Below are positions 39,801 through 47,700 of a stretch of DNA of 64,000 bases, piece after piece. Location of the stretch: the NCBI GenBank assembly GCA_029204225.1, contig CM055106.1, positions 45,267,313 to 45,331,312 on the forward strand, given 5' to 3'. The DNA is from Diphasiastrum complanatum (taxonomy: Eukaryota; Streptophyta; Lycopodiopsida; Lycopodiales; Lycopodiaceae). How positions within the stretch are numbered: the stretch's first letter is position 1; each line of letters begins with the position of its first letter. The position numbers were made by a program, and so were the translations under genes. The notes beneath the pieces are model-generated. The model was not told where the DNA came from. It made no database searches and worked only from the letters and a program-made list of their open reading frames with translations.

Positions 39801-42774
39801 TATCATTCAAGTAAACATCAATCAGCTGATTTGTAAATGTGATATGGGACATGATGCAATACTTGTGTACTATGAAGAATGTGCGAGGAAGCCTCATTCA
39901 CGGCTCTGAAACCTATAACTTCTGTTGTTCTTGAACAGAATATTAATGCTGGTACTTATTCAAATTGATACCATTTGAACACTGATTATCAAGTCTCGTA
40001 AGACATCCAAGTATCTTCAGGCGTCCGTTCTGCTCTGTAGGAAGATTTAATATGACCGAAATAATAAATAAAGTTGTGTGCACGCGAGCTGTGCACTTTG
40101 TCTAAGAGTTTGCACAACTGGTGCTCTCACTTGCACACTGACACAAACTGGCTATTCAGTTGACGTTTTTACATCCAAAGGGTCTGAAACATACCTGCTA
40201 CAAGTTTTGAACAGGTCACCAAATTTTGTACTGTACCAAATGCCTTTGGAGGTTAATAGCTTGTAATTCTGCAGTATAAGAAGAGTCAACATGCTTGAAT
40301 ATTATGGTTGCTTCACTTGCTTGCTTGAAATAGCAACTGGGTAGACCTAGTCAATTGAGAGCTCAGAGGAGTAAAGAGGTTCCAGCTCTTCTAGCTTAAT
40401 AGTGGTACTGGAAATCTTCAAAGAGTAACTGTTGATGCCTTAGACTGTGTTGTGTGTTTCATTCTTCCTTGATTGCTTGCCCTATATAAATTGCTCGAGT
40501 TTCCAAAGCTGCTTACGTTACAGTTAAAGCTTGAAGCTTTTGAAACATGATATTTTCTCTGAAGCAGATACCTCGTGATGGAGATGTAGTTCATTTTGTG
40601 TTTTTTGAATTCTCATATACATATTAACCTGCTTTATAATTTCTGCAGATCCTGACCTAGTAGTTAATGTGCTCTATGGCGAGCATGGAGGCTCATCCAA
40701 TCCTGTTCACACATGTCCATATCTTACGTCTCAAATGGTTCAACATCCAAGGCAAATGCAAATTTTGGATGGCAATTTTGGGATTCCACACAATCATGAA
40801 GTGGCTGCACCCATGCAGGGTGGAAACCATGTTGGAGGAAGCTCAGCAAGAACGCAAAGAATTTCTGTTTCTGATAGGAATGCTTGGAGTTTTCGTGGTA
40901 CGGGGCCATTGCCTTCTTCAAACAGTGCTATAAATACTGATTATGCTGAGCCACCAATTTTGACTCATGAAAGGATGAGAAGGTCCAGAGCAGTTTCAGG
41001 GAACCGTGTCCATGGAAATTATGATATGGCCTTCGGTCAAGCAAGGTCAGAACCTTAAGCCTTCTGGAAAAGGCATTTTCATAACATCTCTATAAGCCAA
41101 GAAAGAGTTTGAGCCAGAAAATTGTTTTTTTTCAAATATACGCTGAGTATTCAAGATAAATATTTTTATATAGCATTTTGTCCTTTAGATTTGCATCCAT
41201 TGAATATATGCCTGCCGATTTGTGTTATGAATGTTATGCAAGTGCGTAGACAAAATCTTCATTAGAAAGAGTCTGCATTCATGTACATCGTACAGTTAGC
41301 AATCTTATTGCAGTTTCTCGTCATGTTGCAAGTTCTGTAGCTTTTTCTCATTTAGCAAGGCTTTGTTGACTTATGGGACTTGAGATGTTGCCTGCTTTTT
41401 ATTTTGATATTCTGTTCTCTGGGTTTACACTTGTTGTTTGTATGGGGTGAAAAAAACAAAGAACCAAATAACAAACTTGTGCAATTTGCTGTTTTTTCAC
41501 TGGCTAGTGTGCCACCTATTATCTAACTGCTTATTGTGTCTGCACATTGATTCTGTGGTAAGGTGCATTTTGATGCTCAAGTCTCACAGCTACCTGCCAG
41601 TTCTGCTGAAACTCTCGATATGTATTTTGGTTTTTGCTGTCTAATTGTTACTGTCAAGCACTTGGTTCAGCTGTCTTCTCTTAACACCTTCTCAAATGAT
41701 GACACTTCATTTTCCCACAGCTCATTTTTTTCTGAGGCTAGATCAAATTGATCCAACTGTGAAAGTTTGTTGAATTTTTATTTTCATTGTTTATTGTAGA
41801 ATCCTTGCCTGTATTTGTATGCTAGATAAAGCTTCAGTTGTCATCTCGTCAGAGCACTGTAATATATGGAGCATAGTTGAATCAAACCGCAGTTGGAGCT
41901 GTGAATTGCTGTTTGAACCACCGAACTGTGAGGTACCGGTTCAAACAGGTTCTGCTGCATTTCTGGCCCTCACAGTTTTTGGACAGAGAGAGAAAGAAAG
42001 AAAGCTTTATTCACGTCTTTTCCATGCCAAAAGGCATATAAGACTGGTAAATGTACATGTCAAGTGTGTGGTAACAGTGGGAGCGTATGAAACGTTTCCA
42101 AAACTATAACAGAAATAACAAATCTAACTGCTAAGAACTGGAATGGGAACTGAGATAGATTTGATGATATATGATATATGAAACATGTGGGAGCATATAT
42201 ACTGCTAAATGTCATGAATACGGTACGACAGTATCATCCAATCCTGTCTCGCTGGTGCTATAAAAGGATGTAATTCGGGCTGCAGCATGAGGGACCGCTG
42301 GTGGTTGCTGGGTCGTCTAGGAGGATGAAGTCTCCTCGTGATATGTCGGGTAGCTCGTGCAGCAACATGAGTATGAGTGGGACACTGTCTCTGATCTCTG
42401 TGGGCATGTAAGTCGTCATCCTCCTCATCATCTAGGTCTCTTCCTCTTCTCCTGGAGAAGAAAGAGGTGATCTGAGACTGAGAAACATGACGCCGCTGGG
42501 CTGTTTGACATAGTTCCTGTCGCAGAATAAACATGTCTCGTATCATGAGTGCAGCGCATCGGGAGTCTTCATAGGCTAGAAGGGATCGTAGGACAGACGT
42601 GTCACGGAACAAACAATGGTATCTCCCTCTGATCTCGTAATATACCGGGCACCTAAAGAGAGAGGTTAGAAATTAGTAGTTACTAGTTAGTGGTTACTAT
42701 CTGGTTAATAGTTGGAACTTGGTGGTTTAGGACTAGGGCTTTAAGCTTAGATTCTAGAATCTAGAAATTAGAAT

Positions 42775-42814
<40 letters not shown>

Positions 42815-44641
42815 AACAAGACATCACATATTCCCTCTTGACAAGTCAAGACCAAACCCTTTGAACCCTTTAATTTATAGCATAACAAGCTAAAACATAG
42901 CCGTATAAAGTTTTACAGTTCAGAGTACCATAAAGCGAAGCAAGTTTTAGGACACCCAGCTGTTACCTGCCACCATCCCACACAACAAAACCACACAAGT
43001 TAGCTACGTGAGGAAGACATGTGTCATAGCTGAGCATCAGTTGTTATCCATGTCCCACTACCTTATCAACTTGATTGCAATTAAAAATAATGCTTCCAAT
43101 CTTCCCAAACATGCATTCCATAAATAGCAATACATTTTGCCCCTGCCCTTTTAACGTAACTGTATCAAGGCAGATGCCATACTGATCAGTGTAAGAGCAA
43201 AAAGAATGTATTAAGTTCACATAAACAAGGTACAAGTAAGAAGTTGTCTTTCAATGCACAACAGAAAAGAGTTGTGACTTTGGCAACAATGCTAGGTACT
43301 AGGGCAAATCCGTGCCATACTAGCCCCAAGGACATTCCATGCAAAATTTGGGAGTCCAAGCACCTTACGGCTTGGGCAAATCCATGCCATTCAAGCACGT
43401 CAAAGTCAAACTCTGCATAAATCCATAGCTTACTTACACAGGCTGCTCTTAAGTTTTTAAAAAAAAAACCGAAACTTGTAAAACGATCAATGCTTACAAA
43501 ACTCAAAGCATGAAGTGTAGGCACCCTTTCGGATCGTAGGTTTTCTTTTTTAAAAAAACTTCTTAACTAACTCTTGAAGTCTCATATGTGTGCATGAAAT
43601 GTATATTAGTGTAGGGTGATACTACCTTCCATGCTGATATAACTTCACAAAGCTTTATACCTGAATGCGAGGTGAGGTCATTTCGTGCGAGCTACGCATC
43701 TCCTTACTGCTTTACGCAAAACCCTACTAAAGTATTACTGATTTCAAACCGAAAGTAGAAAGTTAATGGTCGTAGCCAATGCTAACGTATCCAAATGTAA
43801 CAGAGTCATTCCTATATGAACTCGCAGTTCGGATGTTAGCACTTGTACAAAGCATCAAGTTGCTTACATTATCCTTGTGTTTACAATTGATAATATTATC
43901 AGAGCCTCGTAGAGCATACTATAGTTATGTCCAGAGATAACCGTTTGCATTGCAAGTATCGTGAGCAATCATGCAAGCAATATATTATCGATGTCAAAAT
44001 GTAATACTGAGACAAACTGGTGTCCTTATGGGCGGCCAACAACAAGAAGTCAAGCGCAGAGACACTCATACATCATACAAAGTAGCGTCTACTTCTGATT
44101 ATCAGAAAACAGCAAGAAAAAAAAGTGGTCCATCGCATTTCTGATGGTCGCCTTCTCTGATATACGCATGGAGCAGCGCACTATCCTCAAAAGTTAACGG
44201 GCAAATTTTCGCAAATGATGGAGCGAATGACTGGCTGTTTAGAGAACTGCTGGCCAGCGGCCACTCAACGATCGCGCATAAGCGCCACACATGTAAACAT
44301 AGTAGCTAAAAAACCGCATGTGCCAGTTTGCTGTCCAGCGACTACCCACTACATGAAAGGAAAATGTTCACTCCTGCTCTTGAGCCAGCGCTTGTTTGTA
44401 GAAGCTTCCAACAAGTATTTGGAGGCCAGAAACCACTACCAATCTACGATAATCACAACGTCCTGTGAGCTTATTCCCTACACAACAAAGCTAGCACATG
44501 TATTTCTTCAAATGTGAGTTATCATTAAGCCAAATCATCGATAGCACTCTTACCTTTGCCTGTAGTATCGTTCACACAACTACTCTTTTAATAGCATTCA
44601 CAGATCTCCTCTTATCCAAGCAACAATGGTCATGGTAGAGA

Positions 44642-44704
<63 letters not shown>

Positions 44705-47700
44705 TATTAACGTCTTTTGATGCCAAACGGCATATAAGACCAAATAAATACATCTCAAGTGTGATGGATATTGAAAGGAGCATGTATGGATATTGAAAGG
44801 AGCATGTACATGTCTCCATAAACAAACAACAACTACTAGCTAAAATAATTGGTCTATCAAGACCAGATAAAAACTCTAAAATCTTTAAAATGCTCTAAAA
44901 TGCTAATGGACCTGGAAGTCCGAAACTTGGTACAATGGGGTGTCCTATAACTAATTGTACAATAACCATCCGAACTATGAGATAGATCATGTCACAACTG
45001 AAACGCTGCTGAAGAAAGTAAGTATAGAAGAGGATGCAGGTACTGGTGCTGAAGCGTTGGGTCTATGCCCATGAGCTCTAAATGAGGTCTCCTAGTAACT
45101 CTAACATGTGATCTGGAGGCAGTACGCTGGCGACAATCATGATGAGAGTCTCGAGGTAAAATATCTGACTCATCCTCTGATAAAATGTCGGCATCTGCTC
45201 TAGATCATCTCCTGGAGAAAAAGGAGGTGATCTGAGTCTGCTGGGAGTCATGGTATCCCCACTGATCTCTCTGACAAATATCTCTACGGAGCAGGAACAT
45301 CTCACGAAGCATCAGTGCCACACATCGAGGGTCAACATATGAAATGAGAGAGCGAAGTGTGATTGGAGAATCCCGGAAAAGACAATGATAGTGTCTGCAA
45401 ATCTCATAATAGACAGGGCATCTGAATCTGTGAGTATGAATTACTCTGAAGATATAATCTGTGAAGGATTTCAGATCATTGATGATCCAATCCACAAAAT
45501 GATCTTGGGTTACAAAAGAAGATACCCTACCAATCTCACCAATGTAGAAAAATCAGCATCTACACACAAAATGAGATGCAAACTCTAATAGGAAATGCTC
45601 CTCTGACTCCACCTCTCCTAATGTGCACATCTGACAAAGTCTGCTCATATGAGGGATGCCCTGGAATCGCCCTGTCTCCACATATATCTGGTGTGAGGAA
45701 ACTCGGAATTGACCCAATGTAAAACGGAGGCAGTGTGAAAGTCCGCTATCCAAATAACGAGACAAAATTGGGACCCCAACACTGTCTAGCTCTAGGAAAG
45801 TGGAGCGATAGAAGTCCGGTTTGACCCCCAAGGGGCCTTGCCAAGTCACTCGAGAAATCAGAAATGTCAATGTCGTATATGTGTAGAAGACGAGAAGCCT
45901 AGGAGTACCATGATAGCTGATGACCCTGAAAATGAAGCTACTGAGAAGAGAGAAAAGCTATGCGTGGATAGCATGAAACCGGGAGACTCATCGCTCTCTA
46001 GATGTATGTGAAGTCCCCAAGTAGGTGTAAGAGGATACCACCTCAACTGGTTGTCCCCCTAGTGCGAACAACTGTCGCTGCATAAAGGTCCTGGAGGTAT
46101 TAAAGATCATAACATTGGTTTTCCTAGTATGCACAGTCAAACCAAATAAGTCTTCAAAAACCCATATCCAAATGCCGCTGCAATCCCTCACCAGATTCAG
46201 AAAGCAAACATCATCAGCATAAAGCAAATGGAAATGAGTATATCACCAAGCCTGTGTCTAGTGCCACCATCATGATTGATGGCCTGCTCAAGCTCATCAA
46301 TATACAAACCAAAGAGTGTAGGGGAGAGGGAACAACCCTGCTTCACCCCAATAGTACTCCTGACTCTCTTTGAGAGGCCCTCATCTGATCTGAAGCATCC
46401 CCAAACCTGCTCATAGAGTGCCATGACAACCAATATGGTATCGGAGGAAAAATCAAGATCTCTGAGCCTCTGGATAAGCATATGACGTGGGACATAGTCA
46501 AACGCTTTCCGGAAATCCACAAAGCAGCAATATACTCTCTCACGTCTGGATCTAGCTTACTCAATAACAACACGAAGAGTGAACACATGATCAGTGGTAG
46601 AGTGTTGCTTCCTGAAGCCAGCCTGACCCAAAGCATGTAGCCTCCGTGTCTGATCCCCTATGGCTTATCTTTTCAGTTGTCCATGCTCTCGTCTTCAAAT
46701 ACAAGGCCAAGTACTCAAAAGGATATGCCAGCTCAACTTCTTACTGAAATACGGTGCCAGTATCAAGATTGGGTTTTAAATCGAGGGTCAAAAAATCTTG
46801 CTGAAGGGTACCGGAATATGTACATTGTACACCATCGAGAAAATGACTGCAATAGAAGCACAGATTCCATGGGATGCTTTGAAAATGTGCATTTCCAGAT
46901 TGGCAACAAGTGCTGAATCCTACCTTATCATGCGCCCGCAATTTGTATGCAGTTTATCTGTCCTGAGCATCTGTGGATATATTGCTGGTGTGGATGACAG
47001 GCACTTATCCAATACATTGATGGATCTGCAAAGTGGGTCACTTGTCTCGATTGATTTTGGATATAGCTTTGGAACAGGAATAATTTGCTGCCGGTTCCAG
47101 AGTTGATTCCTTTCCAGCTGACCCGTCAACTGACAAACGGAAATAGCAGAGGCGGAGATTTCAGATTTTGAAATAATCTACATGTTGGAATCGAGGTTCA
47201 AAATCAGAATCAATTTGAGTTGATAATGTTGCAAATTGTTAGACTAACGTTTTTACTGAATGCAACTACTTCTGATATTTAGTTGGTTCTTTTCTCCCTA
47301 ACATTTCATTGAGGGAATGTTACACTAGTTTTATATTGCAACTATCTGTCAAACAGTATCGCTCATCTCAATGACTTCCATGTAACCTATTTAATAATGT
47401 TGGAACTTACTAAGTTACTACTCCCCACGGGCCACAAAATTCAAATAGAATCCCCCAATAGGAAAATAAACAAAAAACAAAAAAACAAAACAAAAAAAAG
47501 GTTTTAACCTTTTCTCGGTTCGAACTGAGCTAGCCGGTTCGAATCGGTTCAAATCGCCCGATTCAAATCACCTGGTAACCTTGATATGGAGAACAATGTC
47601 AAGAATTTTCATTTTGATTTAGCTCCTCCTGAAGGTTCCTGGCACTGATGACCTGTAAAATATGTTAGAATTTAAGAGAATCAGTAGCAGGTGGGTTTGG

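Larger units (their letters stand above)
41864..47591. mobile_element. hAT-like element with perfect 8-bp target duplication, carrying a kinase exon
   Basis: ATATGGAG occurs at 41864-41871 and again at 47584-47591. Between them, the left end reads CATAGTTGAATCAAACCG and the right end, read inwards, CAAGGTTACCAGGTGATTTG. Both are followed by GGTTCGAA/TTTGAACC-type subterminal repeats (41880-41960, 47500-47575). Later insertions are nested inside: a LINE fragment (41985-42656), family R copy 2 (42779-44640) and LINE copy 2 (44644-46655). Subtracting these leaves about 1.3 kb, including the DNA-PKcs-like fragment. No transposase is seen, so it would be non-autonomous. The perfect 8-bp duplication is the main evidence; the inverted ends are only loosely alike. 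Confidence 0.65.

Noticed and set aside
46677-47140. Processed retrocopy of a kinase mRNA
   Set aside because: An intron-like pyrimidine tract and CAG precede the coding part and no poly(A) follows, so capture as genomic DNA fits better.
37162-47583. One 10-kb transposon from the orphan end at 37162 to the right end at 47583
   Set aside because: The 8-bp duplication ATATGGAG pairs the right end with 41872 instead, and the larger unit would contain exon 5.
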